Notes under the pieces: generated by a model
What the model was told of the DNA's origin: nothing
What the model saw: only the letters and a program-made list of their open reading frames with translations
The model's database searches: none
Made by a program: the position numbers and the translations under genes
Part shown: in pieces, positions 37,950-46,972 of the stretch
Position numbering within the stretch: position 1 is the stretch's first letter
How the letters are laid out: each line of letters begins with the position of its first letter
Origin: Xenorhabdus thuongxuanensis
GTDB taxonomy: Bacteria > Pseudomonadota > Gammaproteobacteria > Enterobacterales > Enterobacteriaceae
Assembly: GCF_001908095.1 (NCBI RefSeq)
Contig: NZ_MKGR01000001.1
Coordinates: 174,021 to 238,020, forward strand
Reading direction: 5' to 3'
DNA: 64,000 nucleotides

Positions 37950-38840
37950 ATGAAAATGACCATTTCTAAATTTGATATTATTGATTCTCCGAAACACTCC
38001 ATTAGTGACTCTCTGGCAGATGTTAGTAGTACCCCTCTACGTCTGCATACCCTTACTTATAATATTAAATATCCGCCTCCACGAACATCATCGCCAGAAA
38101 GAACCAAGAAAATTGGCCTGTGCTTAAAGCAAGTCAATAACAATTATGATGTTATCGCATTGCAAGAATGCTTCTTTGAAATTTATTATGAGGATATAGT
38201 TAAAAACTCAACAACACTATCCTCTTCATATAAATACCATTCAAATATCGTTGGTTACCCAAGTAGTTTTTTGTTTAAGGATTCTGGGGGAGCTGTTTTT
38301 ATAAGTAAGTGGCCAATCATCAAGCAATGGGAGCACATTTTCACTAGCAATACGTTTGATGATGGATTAGGCCGGCAACAAAAAGGGGTTATTGCAATAG
38401 AAATAAATAAAGATGGCCAACATTATTATCTGGTGACCACTCACACTTCGCCTTATGAAAAAAATCATGACACCAGGAATATCCAGCTAAGTGAAATCAG
38501 ATCGTTCATTAAGATGTCTCTGACCGCTGACTATCCTTTAATATTTATGGGCGATCTCAACATTATAGATGGATCATCTGAGTATAATAATATATACAGT
38601 GTTATTCCTGAGCTTAAGCGCGTTATTGATAGCGGCTTCTACCGGTATTCTTGGGATTCCCAGCTTAATAAAATGGTGGATGACGATGAACAAAACACAC
38701 TTGATTATGTGTTTTACTGGAATGATACGGTTCATCAAACTCCTGCCGTGGCCAATTCTCAAATCGTTCGTCCTGTTGAAAATGGTGAAAATGATCTTTC
38801 AGATCATTTTGCTATTCAAGGGATATTTGATTTTAAATAA
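37950..38840 (+). CDS. Endonuclease/exonuclease/phosphatase-fold protein, neutral sphingomyelinase-like
   Basis: Phosphodiesterase of 296 residues, EEP superfamily. Residues: YNIKYPPP after the first strand, metal-binding Glu in DVIALQECF, GGAVFISKWPI (close to the GGVAIVSKWPI of bacterial sphingomyelinases), QKGVIAIEI, TTHTSPYEKN, the GDLNI Asn/Asp, LDYVFYW and the catalytic SDHFAI. These fit a neutral sphingomyelinase or related lipid phosphodiesterase better than a DNase. The first 30 residues are polar and there is no Sec signal, so if secreted it would use another route. SD GAGG. It lies alone between IS4 and IS1 scars, consistent with acquisition; a host-membrane effector in an insect symbiont or pathogen is plausible (inference). 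Confidence 0.75.
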   Translation: MKMTISKFDIIDSPKHSISDSLADVSSTPLRLHTLTYNIKYPPPRTSSPERTKKIGLCLKQVNNNYDVIALQECFFEIYYEDIVKNSTTLSSSYKYHSNIVGYPSSFLFKDSGGAVFISKWPIIKQWEHIFTSNTFDDGLGRQQKGVIAIEINKDGQHYYLVTTHTSPYEKNHDTRNIQLSEIRSFIKMSLTADYPLIFMGDLNIIDGSSEYNNIYSVIPELKRVIDSGFYRYSWDSQLNKMVDDDEQNTLDYVFYWNDTVHQTPAVANSQIVRPVENGENDLSDHFAIQGIFDFK

Positions 38841-38896
38841 TCGTTCAAGCTGTGTTGACAGCAGACTAGTTTAATACGCGGTCATGAATCCAATAG

Positions 38897-39055
38897 TTAG
38901 ATTGCTTGTGACATATAGTCGTTACGTTCAATGAATGTGCCTATCACTTTATCGTGTATTTCTTCGGATTTGGAATAACGAATCGTTTTTCGATTCAGTC
39001 TCTTTATCCAGATACGAAGAGTGAGATTAGTTCCCTCGATACGTTGGGTAAATTC
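38897..39055 (-). pseudogene. IS1-family transposase (InsB) C-terminal remnant
   Basis: Minus-strand frame reads FTQRIEGTNLTLRIWIKRL, then NRKTIRYSKSEEIHDKVIG and TFIERNDYMSQAI-stop. This is the characteristic end of IS1 transposase (TQRIE.NNLTLRT.IKRL.RKTI.FS.S...H..VIG.FIE). Upstream sequence to about 39180 is out of frame or degenerate. No IS1 inverted repeats are evident. Confidence 0.75.
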
Positions 39056-39210
39056 GAGTCAGGAAAAGCCAGATCTAATTTGTCACAAACATCACTGATC
39101 GGATGATTTCTCATGAGCCCAATGCCCAGCACTGACCAGACGGCTTGTTCGGCGGAAAACAGGATAATTCAATGCCGCGGTGGCTTGGAGTTCACGAGAA
39201 AATTCAGATA

Positions 39211-39246
39211 TAAAAATCGGCCTCAGATAATCCTCTGAGGCCGATT
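39211..39246 (-). terminator. Intrinsic terminator downstream of aroG
   Basis: On the minus strand AATCGGCCTCAGA-N6-TCTGAGGCCGATT forms a perfect 13-bp stem and runs into TTTTTATAT. It lies 75 bp past the aroG stop, beyond the second IS4-like end at 39261-39283. Confidence 0.85.
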
Positions 39247-39260
39247 ATGACTTATCTCTG

Positions 39261-39283
39261 TTTGCTTAAGCGAGCGGTATTAG
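39261..39283. repeat. IS4-like terminal repeat, copy 2
   Basis: Exact 23-bp direct copy of 37781-37803, located between the aroG stop and its terminator. No transposase frame adjoins it, so it marks either an excision/deletion scar or a rearrangement end. Confidence 0.7.
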
Positions 39284-39320
39284 ATCGATACCCTGCTTTT
39301 TATGGCGTTTTTACGATAAA

Positions 39321-40373
39321 TTAGCTTCTGCGGCTCTGAACGGCCTGAGACAATTGACGCAGTAACGCTTCTGTATCTTCCCAGCCAATACAACCGTCGG
39401 TCACACTTTGACCATAAACTAAAGGCTTACCACTTTCCAGGCTTTGGTTTCCTTCAACCAGATGACTTTCAACCATAACACCAATGATCGCATTTTCACC
39501 ACCGGCAATCTGACCACAAACATCAGCTCCGACATTTATTTGTCTTTTGAATTGCTTCGCGCTATTGGCATGGCTGAAATCAATCATCACGCGGGGAGCC
39601 AAGCCAGCTTTTTGTAGCCCTTCTTTAACGGCACTGACATGTTCAGCGCTATAATTAGGTTCTTTGCCACCACGCAGAATAATATGGCAATCTTGGTTGC
39701 CTATTGTATTAACAATCGCGGAGTGACCCCATTTCGTGACAGACAAGAAACAGTGCGATGAGCTAGCTGAATTAATAGCATCAATAGCGACTTTAATTGT
39801 TCCATCCGTGCCATTTTTGAAACCAACCGGACAGGACAACCCCGATGCCAATTCGCGATGAATTTGAGACTCCGTTGTGCGTGCCCCTATCGCACCCCAG
39901 CTCATGAGATCTGCCAAATACTGAGGAGTGATCATATCAAGGAATTCACCTGCCGCAGGTAACCCCATATTATTAATATCGAGCAATAACTTACGTGCAG
40001 TACGTAATCCGCCATTGATATTAAAACTGCAATCCATGCTTGGATCGTTAATCAACCCTTTCCAGCCGATAGTTGTGCGGGGTTTTTCAAAGTAAACCCG
40101 CATAATAATTTCCAAATCGGCTTGCAATTCTTCACGTAATTTATTCAAACGCTCTGCATATTCTAATGCAGATTGTGGATCATGAATTGAACACGGGCCA
40201 ATCACTACCAATAGACGATCATCTTCACCAATTAAAATATTATGAATAGATTCACGAGCCTTACGAACAGTAATAACACTATCTTCTGTCGCAGGAAATT
40301 TTTCGAGTAATGCAACTGGTGGCAATAATTCCGTTATTTTTCTTATTCTTATATCGTCATTCTGGTAATTCAT
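39321..40373 (-). CDS. aroG: 3-deoxy-7-phosphoheptulonate synthase, Phe-sensitive AroG
   Basis: First enzyme of aromatic amino-acid synthesis, condensing phosphoenolpyruvate and erythrose 4-phosphate. 350 residues beginning MNYQNDDIRIRKI, almost identical to E. coli AroG, with VIGPCSIHD, YFEKPRTTIGWKGL, GAIGARTTESQ, GFKNGTDG, MIDFSHANS and GVMVESHLVEGNQ. ATG 40373 has AAGGAT upstream; an earlier in-frame ATG is not needed. Phe-type is assigned from the near-identical N-terminus and overall match. Confidence 0.95.
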   Translation of the reverse strand: MNYQNDDIRIRKITELLPPVALLEKFPATEDSVITVRKARESIHNILIGEDDRLLVVIGPCSIHDPQSALEYAERLNKLREELQADLEIIMRVYFEKPRTTIGWKGLINDPSMDCSFNINGGLRTARKLLLDINNMGLPAAGEFLDMITPQYLADLMSWGAIGARTTESQIHRELASGLSCPVGFKNGTDGTIKVAIDAINSASSSHCFLSVTKWGHSAIVNTIGNQDCHIILRGGKEPNYSAEHVSAVKEGLQKAGLAPRVMIDFSHANSAKQFKRQINVGADVCGQIAGGENAIIGVMVESHLVEGNQSLESGKPLVYGQSVTDGCIGWEDTEALLRQLSQAVQSRRS

Positions 40374-40447
40374 TATCCTTTCACCTAATACGTTCACAGT
40401 CATTTGAAATAATTTTGTGATCTCAATCTAACTGTTAGGCGTTGTTC

Positions 40448-40465
40448 TGTAAATAATCTTTGTGA
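40448..40465 (-). promoter_or_regulatory. Weak TyrR-box-like site upstream of aroG
   Basis: TGTAAA-TAATCT-TTGTGA resembles the TyrR consensus TGTAAA-N6-TTTACA in one arm but matches poorly in the other. E. coli aroG is TyrR-controlled, so a site is expected near here. Confidence 0.3.
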
Positions 40466-40640
40466 ATAAAAATAGAATACTTTTTTATGTAAAATCCTAT
40501 TGAGAGTAAAAATGATGTTAATTCAAATAAATAGATTAATAAGAAGAGAATGTTTTATAGAAAAAAATCAAAATAACAGGCCATAGAACGTTAATTATCT
40601 ATGGCCGATAATCGCTTTTAATTTACATTTTTTTCAGTTG

Positions 40641-41342
40641 TTATCCGCTATGTTTCACTGTCTTGATCCACAGGCGAGCGCCGTTCAGTGCAATACCTGT
40701 CAAAATAATATATTGCAGTGACATGGCCAAAACACCTTGGTAATAATAAATCACTACACTGATAACATTGATAATGACCCAAATTAGCCAGTTTTCTACA
40801 TGTTTACGCGTCATCAGTATCATTGCCACTATGGATAATATTGTCATCACTGAATCCCAGAATGGGAAAGCATCAGGCTGTAAATCAGGCATGATAATAT
40901 TAAAGCCTATTCCCTGTAGGGCGAGCACCACCATTTTTGCCATATAACCAAATATTTGATCAATATTAAATGTCATGATCAATATGGCAAAGATGGAAAG
41001 CGCGGCAACAATAGCCATCTGTTTAGGGTTAAGCCACCGAATTTTAAGCTCTATTTGTTTTTGCTCATTGACTCGGCTCCATGCATACCAACCATAGATA
41101 TTGGCCGCGAAGAAAAAGATTTGCAGAATAAGGCTGGCGTAGAGTTGAATTTGAAAGAAGATTACAGCGAAGAGTGAGACATTAATTAATCCAAATAGAT
41201 AATTAATGATTTTCTCCTGACTAGCGAGCCAAATACATAACAAACCTGCTACTGTGCCAATCGCTTCAATATATGAAAGATTATAGCCACCCGTTCCCAG
41301 GGGTATGTGCACTAATATGTTATTAATGTTGAAAAAATCCAT
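40641..41342 (-). CDS. pnuC: Nicotinamide riboside transporter PnuC
   Basis: Inner-membrane facilitator importing nicotinamide riboside for NAD synthesis. 233 residues, about seven to eight helices, with the family motif NIYGWYAWSR, QGIGFNIIMPD-like loop and the final ENWLIWVIINVISVVIYYYQ segment. In E. coli nadA precedes pnuC and both follow the tRNA cluster; here nadA is absent and about 200 bp separate pnuC from the tRNA region. Confidence 0.92.
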   Translation of the reverse strand: MDFFNINNILVHIPLGTGGYNLSYIEAIGTVAGLLCIWLASQEKIINYLFGLINVSLFAVIFFQIQLYASLILQIFFFAANIYGWYAWSRVNEQKQIELKIRWLNPKQMAIVAALSIFAILIMTFNIDQIFGYMAKMVVLALQGIGFNIIMPDLQPDAFPFWDSVMTILSIVAMILMTRKHVENWLIWVIINVISVVIYYYQGVLAMSLQYIILTGIALNGARLWIKTVKHSG

Positions 41343-41549
41343 ACTTTCTTATCCTTACCATAAAAAATGTTTAGTATATCAATACAAAATACATAAAATT
41401 ATGAGATAAATAGGCTTTTTTGCGCTTTGTTGTTTTACATACTAAACAAGATAGCTAATTTGGGAAAAAAAGTCTTTAATTATTTTGAAGATTTAAAAAC
41501 GATAAGGGAAAAATGTGAAGCCAGTAATCAAATTATTAAGTTATCTGTC

Positions 41550-41599
41550 GCGACCAATTGATTAAAAACCAATTGCTCCACCGACTGAGCTAACGACCC
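41550..41599 (-). pseudogene. Decayed tRNA-Lys copy
   Basis: The 5' two thirds match the intact tRNA-Lys genes from the acceptor 5' strand through the anticodon region to AATTGGTCGC, then homology stops. The T arm, acceptor 3' strand and CCA are missing, and substitutions in the D-arm and anticodon stem (GTTGAC to ATTGGT) break pairing. Confidence 0.8.
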
Positions 41600-41631
41600 A
41601 TCGAGGAAATATTTGATAATGAGAGTTTAGA

Positions 41632-41707
41632 TGGTGGGTCGTGCAGGATTCGAACCTGCGACCAATTGATTAAAAGTCAACTGCTCTACCGACTGAGCTA
41701 ACGACCC
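41632..41707 (-). tRNA. tRNA-Lys (anticodon TTT), copy 1
   Basis: 76 nt including an encoded CCA. Minus-strand gene begins GGGTCGTTAGCTCAGTCGG; the anticodon loop is CTTTTAA with TTT, and the T arm carries GGTTCGAATCC. The cloverleaf is complete. Confidence 0.97.
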
Positions 41708-41739
41708 ATCGAGGAAATATTTGATAGTGAGAGTTTAGA

Positions 41740-41815
41740 TGGTGGGTCGTGCAGGATTCGAACCTGCGACCAATTGATTAAAAGTCAACTGCTCTACCGA
41801 CTGAGCTAACGACCC
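41740..41815 (-). tRNA. tRNA-Lys (anticodon TTT), copy 2
   Basis: Identical in sequence to the copy at 41632-41707. The two share a 32-bp spacer with one mismatch, giving a 108-bp tandem unit. Follows cpoB as the tRNA cluster does in E. coli. Confidence 0.97.
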
Positions 41816-41972
41816 ATCTAAATCTGTTTGACAGTTATCCCTGCCAACGGCGGCATATATTACTGATTTCTCAGCGTGACGCAACGTTTATTTTAGAAAA
41901 CTGGTTTAAATGCTTATTAAGCAGTCAACCATCCCCAAAAAGACCAATATATGACCTTTCGGGGGATAATTA

Positions 41973-42749
41973 TTACATTCCAGAAAGCTTTTTCTCAGCC
42001 ATTTTTGCTGCATTCGTGCCTGAATATTGCTTAACCACCTGCTGATAAACCGCTTTCGCTTTATCTTTTTGCCCCTTTTCCTGCATGATTAAACCAACTT
42101 TATACAGGGAATCGCTACTTTTTTGTGACTTAGGATAGTCTTTCACAACTGTGGCAAAATAATAAGCCGCATCGTCTTTCTTGCCTTTGTTGTAATTTAA
42201 CTGTCCTAACCAATAATTAGTATTCGCTAAATACTTGGACTTGGGATAGATTTTGGCAAAGTTCTGAAATGCTGCAATCGCTTTATCATATTCTTTGGTG
42301 TTAATAGCCAAAGAGACGGCGGCATCGTAATCACCTTTTTCATTTCCTGCACTCGCCGACGCAGCAGGTTGTTTATTTTCAGCTTGTGCCAAAGACTCAG
42401 CATTACGATTTCCTGATTCTGAACCCTCTGCATTTGATGGATTAGTGATTTTATCCAATTGCAGATAAAGATCTTTTTGTCGCTCAATGATCTGATTTAA
42501 TTGATACTGGTTTTCCTGAATTTGACCGCGGAGTGTATCGATATCACGTTGAGAATCAGAAAGCTGTTGCTGAAGTTGGGTTAATAATTGACTGTGAGCG
42601 TCAGAAATACGCTCTAATTGGGAGAGGCGCTCATCGGTGGAGCCTGAGCCGACATTACTGATTGGCGCTCGGGCGGTAGCGGCCCAAGGAGCCGCTACGC
42701 CAACCAATAACGACAGACCCAACATATAACGTCTGAAGTTACTGTTCAT
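41973..42749 (-). CDS. cpoB: Cell division coordinator CpoB (YbgF)
   Basis: Periplasmic protein that ties Tol-Pal outer-membrane constriction to PBP1B activity at the septum. 258 residues: signal peptide (MNSNFRRYMLGLSLLVGVAA, cleaved near ARA), a trimerising coiled coil (about 40-95, RLSQLERISDAHSQLLTQLQ), a Ser/Ala/Glu-rich linker, and a C-terminal TPR domain (YDAAVSLAINTKEYDKAIAAF, YPKSKYLANTNYWLG). It is last in the tol-pal operon, 9 bp after pal. Confidence 0.95.
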   Translation of the reverse strand: MNSNFRRYMLGLSLLVGVAAPWAATARAPISNVGSGSTDERLSQLERISDAHSQLLTQLQQQLSDSQRDIDTLRGQIQENQYQLNQIIERQKDLYLQLDKITNPSNAEGSESGNRNAESLAQAENKQPAASASAGNEKGDYDAAVSLAINTKEYDKAIAAFQNFAKIYPKSKYLANTNYWLGQLNYNKGKKDDAAYYFATVVKDYPKSQKSSDSLYKVGLIMQEKGQKDKAKAVYQQVVKQYSGTNAAKMAEKKLSGM

Positions 42750-42758
42750 GCATTACTC

Positions 42759-43259
42759 TTAGTATACGATCACAGCGCGACGGTTTTTCGCATATGCTGC
42801 TTCGTCATGGCCAAGTACAGCTGGTTTTTCTTTACCGTAAGAAACGATAGCAAGTTGATCAGCAGAAACGCCTTTACCTTGCAGATACATTTTCACTGCG
42901 TTCGCACGGCGCTCACCCAGAGCAATGTTGTACTCTGGAGTACCGCGCTCGTCTGCGTGACCTTCGATAGTTACTTTAACAGATGGGTTAGTACGCAGGA
43001 AAGCCGCGTGTGCATCCAACATCTGAGCAAATTCGCTGTTGATATCATATTTATCGAAACCGAAGTATACGATGTTATTGTTCTGCAGTTCTTGCATCTG
43101 CTGACGTGCTAATTCTTCAGCAGACAGAGTCTTAGAAGAATTATCAACAGTGCCTACACCAGACTGATCATTATTGCCAGTTTTATTAGAACTACACGCT
43201 GCTACGGCCATGATTGGTAAAGCTAACATCAGCCCTTTTAGCACTTTGTTCAGTTGCAT
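42759..43259 (-). CDS. pal: Peptidoglycan-associated lipoprotein Pal
   Basis: Outer-membrane lipoprotein anchoring to peptidoglycan in the Tol-Pal system. 166 residues from ATG 43259. The lipobox is AVAAC (lipidated Cys about 22), and the OmpA-like domain shows [17 protein letters not shown] and [20 protein letters not shown], with the diaminopimelate-binding Asp and Arg. A nine-codon upstream extension is rejected because it would spoil the signal sequence. Confidence 0.96.
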   Translation of the reverse strand: MQLNKVLKGLMLALPIMAVAACSSNKTGNNDQSGVGTVDNSSKTLSAEELARQQMQELQNNNIVYFGFDKYDINSEFAQMLDAHAAFLRTNPSVKVTIEGHADERGTPEYNIALGERRANAVKMYLQGKGVSADQLAIVSYGKEKPAVLGHDEAAYAKNRRAVIVY

Positions 43260-43301
43260 CTCTTTGATCCTTTTATAGTTTGCCATACATATTATTATGC
43301 A

Positions 43302-44609
43302 TCACAGATACGGCGACCAGGCAGGAGATTTTACCTGTCCATCGGTAGCCGGAAGACGCGCTTTGAAACGCCCATCAGTCGAAACTAGCTGCAATATAGT
43401 TCCCCACCCTTGAGTAGAGCTATAAATCACCATAGTGCCATTAGGTGCGATGCTCGGCGTTTCATCCAGAAACGTATCTGTCAAAACTTGGACAGATCCC
43501 GTTGCCAGATCTTGTTTGGCGATATGCTGACTGCCACTCGCTGAGCTAACCATCACAATAAAACTACCGTCAGGGCTAACATCTGCATCTTGGTTCTGTG
43601 ATCCTTCCCAAGTTAGGCGTTGTGGAGCACCGCCATTAATATCGATTTTATACAATTGTGGACGCCCACCCTGATCTGAGGTATAGACCAGTGTCTGGTT
43701 ATCTGGCATCCAGCTTGGCTCAGTATTATTACTGCGGCCATCAGTGATCTGACGAATTTGACCAGAAGCTAAATCCATCACGTAAAGATTCAAACTACCG
43801 GTTTTAGATAATGCAAAGGCAAGTTTAGTTCCATCCGGAGAAAATGCAGGTGCTCCGTTATGGCGAGGGAACGAAGCAACCTGACGAACATTACCTGTTG
43901 CCAGTGTTTGAATAATTAACGCAGAACGACCACCTTCAAATGTAACATAGGCAAGTTTGGAAGCATCTGGTGACCAAGCTGGCGACATCAGTGGTTCTGG
44001 TGAGCTATGTACGGTAGATTGATTATAACCATCATAATCAGAAACGCGCAGCTCATATGGATACTTGCCTGCACTGTTATTTTTGACGACATAAGCTATA
44101 CGGGTAGTAAATGCACCTCGAATACCTGTCAGTTTTTCAAAAACCTGATTACTGACCGTGTGTGCAGCGAAGCGCAACCATTTTTTTTCAATTGTGAATT
44201 GTTCTTGTGCCAATACCGTTCCTGGTGCACCAGCAACGTCAATAAGCTGATAAGAAACTAGAGATTTACCATCTGCACTAGGTTGAATATGTCCAACAAC
44301 GACTGAATCTATCCCTAACGCAGACCATGCAGCAGGAGTTACTTCTGATGCAGTCGTTGGTTGTTGCGGCATACGAGTAGGATCAATCGGATTAAATTTC
44401 CCACTGTTTCTCAAATCCGCTGCAATAATTGAACCAATATTTTCAGGAGGTTCGCCTTCCCCAGTCCATTTAAATGGAACAACCCCAATAGGGCGGGCAG
44501 AATCAACACCCTGTGTAATTTCAATACGAACCTCTGCATGAGCAAGTGCTGCCCACATCACCAGAAAGCCCAGTATGACTTTAAACACCTGCTTAAAAGT
44601 TTGCTTCAT
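43302..44609 (-). CDS. tolB: Tol-Pal periplasmic protein TolB
   Basis: Periplasmic beta-propeller protein that relays between TolA and Pal. 435 residues with signal peptide (to about AHA), an N-terminal TolA-box region [19 protein letters not shown], and six-blade propeller repeats ([65 protein letters not shown]). ATG 44609 has GGGAGAG upstream. Confidence 0.96.
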   Translation of the reverse strand: MKQTFKQVFKVILGFLVMWAALAHAEVRIEITQGVDSARPIGVVPFKWTGEGEPPENIGSIIAADLRNSGKFNPIDPTRMPQQPTTASEVTPAAWSALGIDSVVVGHIQPSADGKSLVSYQLIDVAGAPGTVLAQEQFTIEKKWLRFAAHTVSNQVFEKLTGIRGAFTTRIAYVVKNNSAGKYPYELRVSDYDGYNQSTVHSSPEPLMSPAWSPDASKLAYVTFEGGRSALIIQTLATGNVRQVASFPRHNGAPAFSPDGTKLAFALSKTGSLNLYVMDLASGQIRQITDGRSNNTEPSWMPDNQTLVYTSDQGGRPQLYKIDINGGAPQRLTWEGSQNQDADVSPDGSFIVMVSSASGSQHIAKQDLATGSVQVLTDTFLDETPSIAPNGTMVIYSSTQGWGTILQLVSTDGRFKARLPATDGQVKSPAWSPYL

Positions 44610-44777
44610 TATCTCTCCCATATCGCGATCTTTTACCTGCCGCAATAATCCGCCGGATTCTAACAAACGCCAACAAACAAAACTAGATACCTAAATAAAA
44701 TCTAATAATTTTGTTTGTACATATAAATCATTTGAAAGTTTGCTTAGAGCATAACAATTATCCACCAAACACTTAAC

Positions 44778-45800
44778 TTACTGCGGTTTAAATTCTAGTG
44801 TGAAATTCTTAAAATATTCATAAGTCTCTTTGCTTGGAGGAGGCGGCATTTTTTTTGCCAAATTAGCGGCGGTAATCGCTGCTCGACATAATGCCGGATC
44901 ACCTGCTCCTGCTTTGATATCAATCAATAATCCATCTAGCGCCAGTTTTATATTTAAATCACAAGTACGACCGATATACAGGCTTGGATCGCGAAAATTT
45001 TGCTGGATCACAGACTGTATCTGTCCTTTGTAATTATTGATATCGGAATCTGAAGGACCGCTTTTCTTACCACCACCTTTTCCTGCTGCAGCCGCTCCAC
45101 CCTGCTTAGGTGTATTAGATGTTAATCCCCCTAACAGATCATTAACCGTTTGAGTCTGCTTTGCTGCTTCTGCCTTAGCTTTTGCGGCTGCTTTAGCTTG
45201 TGCCTCAGCTGCCGCTTTACGTTTTACCGCCTCTTCCGCTTCTTTCTTCGCCTGATCTTCCGCTTTCTGTCGGGCTTCCGCTTGCTCTTTTAGAATTCTT
45301 TCTTTTTCTGCCAGTGCTTTTGCTGCCGCTTCTTCCGCCTGCTTTTGCTCTTCACGCGCTTTGGCAGCGGCAGCATCAGCCTGTTCCTGCTCTTCACGCG
45401 CTTTAGCGGCGGCAGCCTCAGACTGTTTTTTCTGCGTTTCAGCTTCCTGTAGTGCCTTAATTCGCTCTTCTTCTGCCGCTTTCAAGCGTTCCTGTTCTTC
45501 CGCTTGCTTTGCCCTCAATTCAGCCGCCTGTTGCTCGGATTTCTTCTTCCGCTGTTGCTCGGCTAACTTTGCATTGGCCTGTTGCTGTTGCTGTTGGTTA
45601 TATTGCTGAACGACCGCATTCGGATCAACCATAACAGCATCAATGACAGTACCGCCTTGTCCACCCCCCCCCATTTCTGTTTTTTGCGTCAAAGAACCCC
45701 AAATCAGAAACCCGATTAGGATAATATGCAATATTACCGAAATGATAATGGCACGATTTAGCCTATTATTTTGCTTACTTGTCTTTCCCACGCTCGACAT
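44778..45800 (-). CDS. tolA: Tol-Pal envelope-spanning protein TolA
   Basis: Proton-motive-force transducer from TolQR to TolB/Pal. 340 residues: an N-terminal helix (IIISVILHIILIGFLIWGS) with the TolQR contact motif SVILH, a Gly-rich turn MGGGGQGG, a long alpha-helical domain II (about 70-215) of Ala/Glu/Lys repeats such as AAAKAREEQ, and a compact C-terminal domain III (YKGQIQSVIQQNFRDP, GRTCDLNIKLALDG). The coding strand carries a run of nine G residues at 45664-45672, just after the membrane helix. Confidence 0.94.
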   Translation of the reverse strand: MSSVGKTSKQNNRLNRAIIISVILHIILIGFLIWGSLTQKTEMGGGGQGGTVIDAVMVDPNAVVQQYNQQQQQQANAKLAEQQRKKKSEQQAAELRAKQAEEQERLKAAEEERIKALQEAETQKKQSEAAAAKAREEQEQADAAAAKAREEQKQAEEAAAKALAEKERILKEQAEARQKAEDQAKKEAEEAVKRKAAAEAQAKAAAKAKAEAAKQTQTVNDLLGGLTSNTPKQGGAAAAGKGGGKKSGPSDSDINNYKGQIQSVIQQNFRDPSLYIGRTCDLNIKLALDGLLIDIKAGAGDPALCRAAITAANLAKKMPPPPSKETYEYFKNFTLEFKPQ

Positions 45801-45826
45801 CCAGAAACTTTAAATGACAGCCATTG

Positions 45827-46258
45827 TCAAGCTCCGATAGGCTGAGTCATTAAACCCACCGACTTTACACCAGCCTGACGAAGCATATTCAACGCCTTAA
45901 TAATTTCGTCATAAGGAACTTCCTTAGAACCACCAATCAGGAAAACCGTTTTCGAATTGGCTTTCACCAAAGTTTGAGCTTCTGCAACAATTTGCTGTTC
46001 AGGTAACAATTCCAAACGTTCCTGGTTAACAATCATGTTGTATTGCCCTATCCCAGAAACTTCCACAATGACCGGCGGATTATCAGTACTAGAAACTGTT
46101 TTTGAGTCCACCGAATCAGGCAAATCGACTTCTACGCTTTGCGTGATAATCGGTGCTGTTGCCATGAAAATAAGTAGCAATACCAACAACACGTCCAGCA
46201 AGGGAACGATATTGATCTCGGATTTTAGCTCACGTCTGCGACTACGAGTGCGCGCCAT
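45827..46258 (-). CDS. tolR: Tol-Pal proton-channel subunit TolR
   Basis: ExbD/TolR family, 143 residues: short cytoplasmic lead, one helix LLDVLLVLLLIFMATAPIIT with the proton-carrying Asp, and a periplasmic domain. Works with TolQ to energise TolA. It lies 24 bp after tolQ and 26 bp before tolA. Confidence 0.96.
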   Translation of the reverse strand: MARTRSRRRELKSEINIVPLLDVLLVLLLIFMATAPIITQSVEVDLPDSVDSKTVSSTDNPPVIVEVSGIGQYNMIVNQERLELLPEQQIVAEAQTLVKANSKTVFLIGGSKEVPYDEIIKALNMLRQAGVKSVGLMTQPIGA

Positions 46259-46282
46259 TCGCTGATTTCCCCTTACGATTTA

Positions 46283-46972
46283 TTACGACTTATTGGTATT
46301 GGAAGCAAAAGCCTGGCGATGCAAAATAGCTAGGAATTCTTCCATAAAGTTATCGTAAACTTGTTCCAGTTTGTTAACGCGCTGGTTCAGGCGATTATAG
46401 GCCATCACTGCAGGAATTGCCGCAAACAGGCCGATAGCAGTTGCAATCAGGGCTTCAGCAATACCAGGCGCTACCATTTGCAGAGTTGCCTGTTTAACTG
46501 CCCCCAACGCAATAAAGGCATGCATGATCCCCCAAACTGTACCAAACAAACCAATATAAGGGCTGATAGAACCTACTGTCCCCAAGAATGGAATGTGATT
46601 TTCCAATACTTCCAATTCACGATTTAGTGAAATACGCATGGCACGGGAAGTCCCTGTAATAACAGCTTCTGGGGCATGGTTATTTGCCTGATGTAAACGA
46701 GCAAATTCTTTAAACCCAGAATGGAATATTTGTTCAGTGCCACTTAACGAATCTCGGCGCGACTGACTTTCTTTGTAAAGGCGAGATAATTCAATGCCAG
46801 ACCAAAATTTATCTTCAAATGCTTCTGCCTCACGGCTTGCGGCATTAAGGATTTTTGTCCGTTGAATAATGATTGCCCAAGAGACGATAGAGAAGCCAAT
46901 CAAAATCAGCATGATCAGCTGCACTAAGAAACCTGCCTTAAGAAATAAATCAAGGATGTTCATGTCAGTCAC
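46283..46972 (-). CDS. tolQ: Tol-Pal motor subunit TolQ
   Basis: MotA/TolQ/ExbB family, 229 residues with three helices (about 17-36, 138-158, 170-190). Segments [33 protein letters not shown] and [20 protein letters not shown] are diagnostic. Overlaps the ybgC stop by 4 bp, giving operon ybgC-tolQRAB-pal-cpoB. Confidence 0.96.
   Translation of the reverse strand: MTDMNILDLFLKAGFLVQLIMLILIGFSIVSWAIIIQRTKILNAASREAEAFEDKFWSGIELSRLYKESQSRRDSLSGTEQIFHSGFKEFARLHQANNHAPEAVITGTSRAMRISLNRELEVLENHIPFLGTVGSISPYIGLFGTVWGIMHAFIALGAVKQATLQMVAPGIAEALIATAIGLFAAIPAVMAYNRLNQRVNKLEQVYDNFMEEFLAILHRQAFASNTNKS

Noticed and set aside
37950..38840. CdtB-like DNase toxin
   Set aside because: The EEP motifs GGAVFISKWPI and QKGVIAIEI resemble sphingomyelinases, and there is no cdtA/cdtC neighbour or secretion signal.
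41619..41740. CRISPR-like regular repeats
   Set aside because: The 108-bp period is caused by duplicated tRNA-Lys genes and their spacers; no cas genes or short repeat/spacer array exist.
44830..45609. Long open frames antisense to tolA
   Set aside because: They are caused by the repetitive Ala/Glu/Lys codons of TolA domain II and have no SD or homology.
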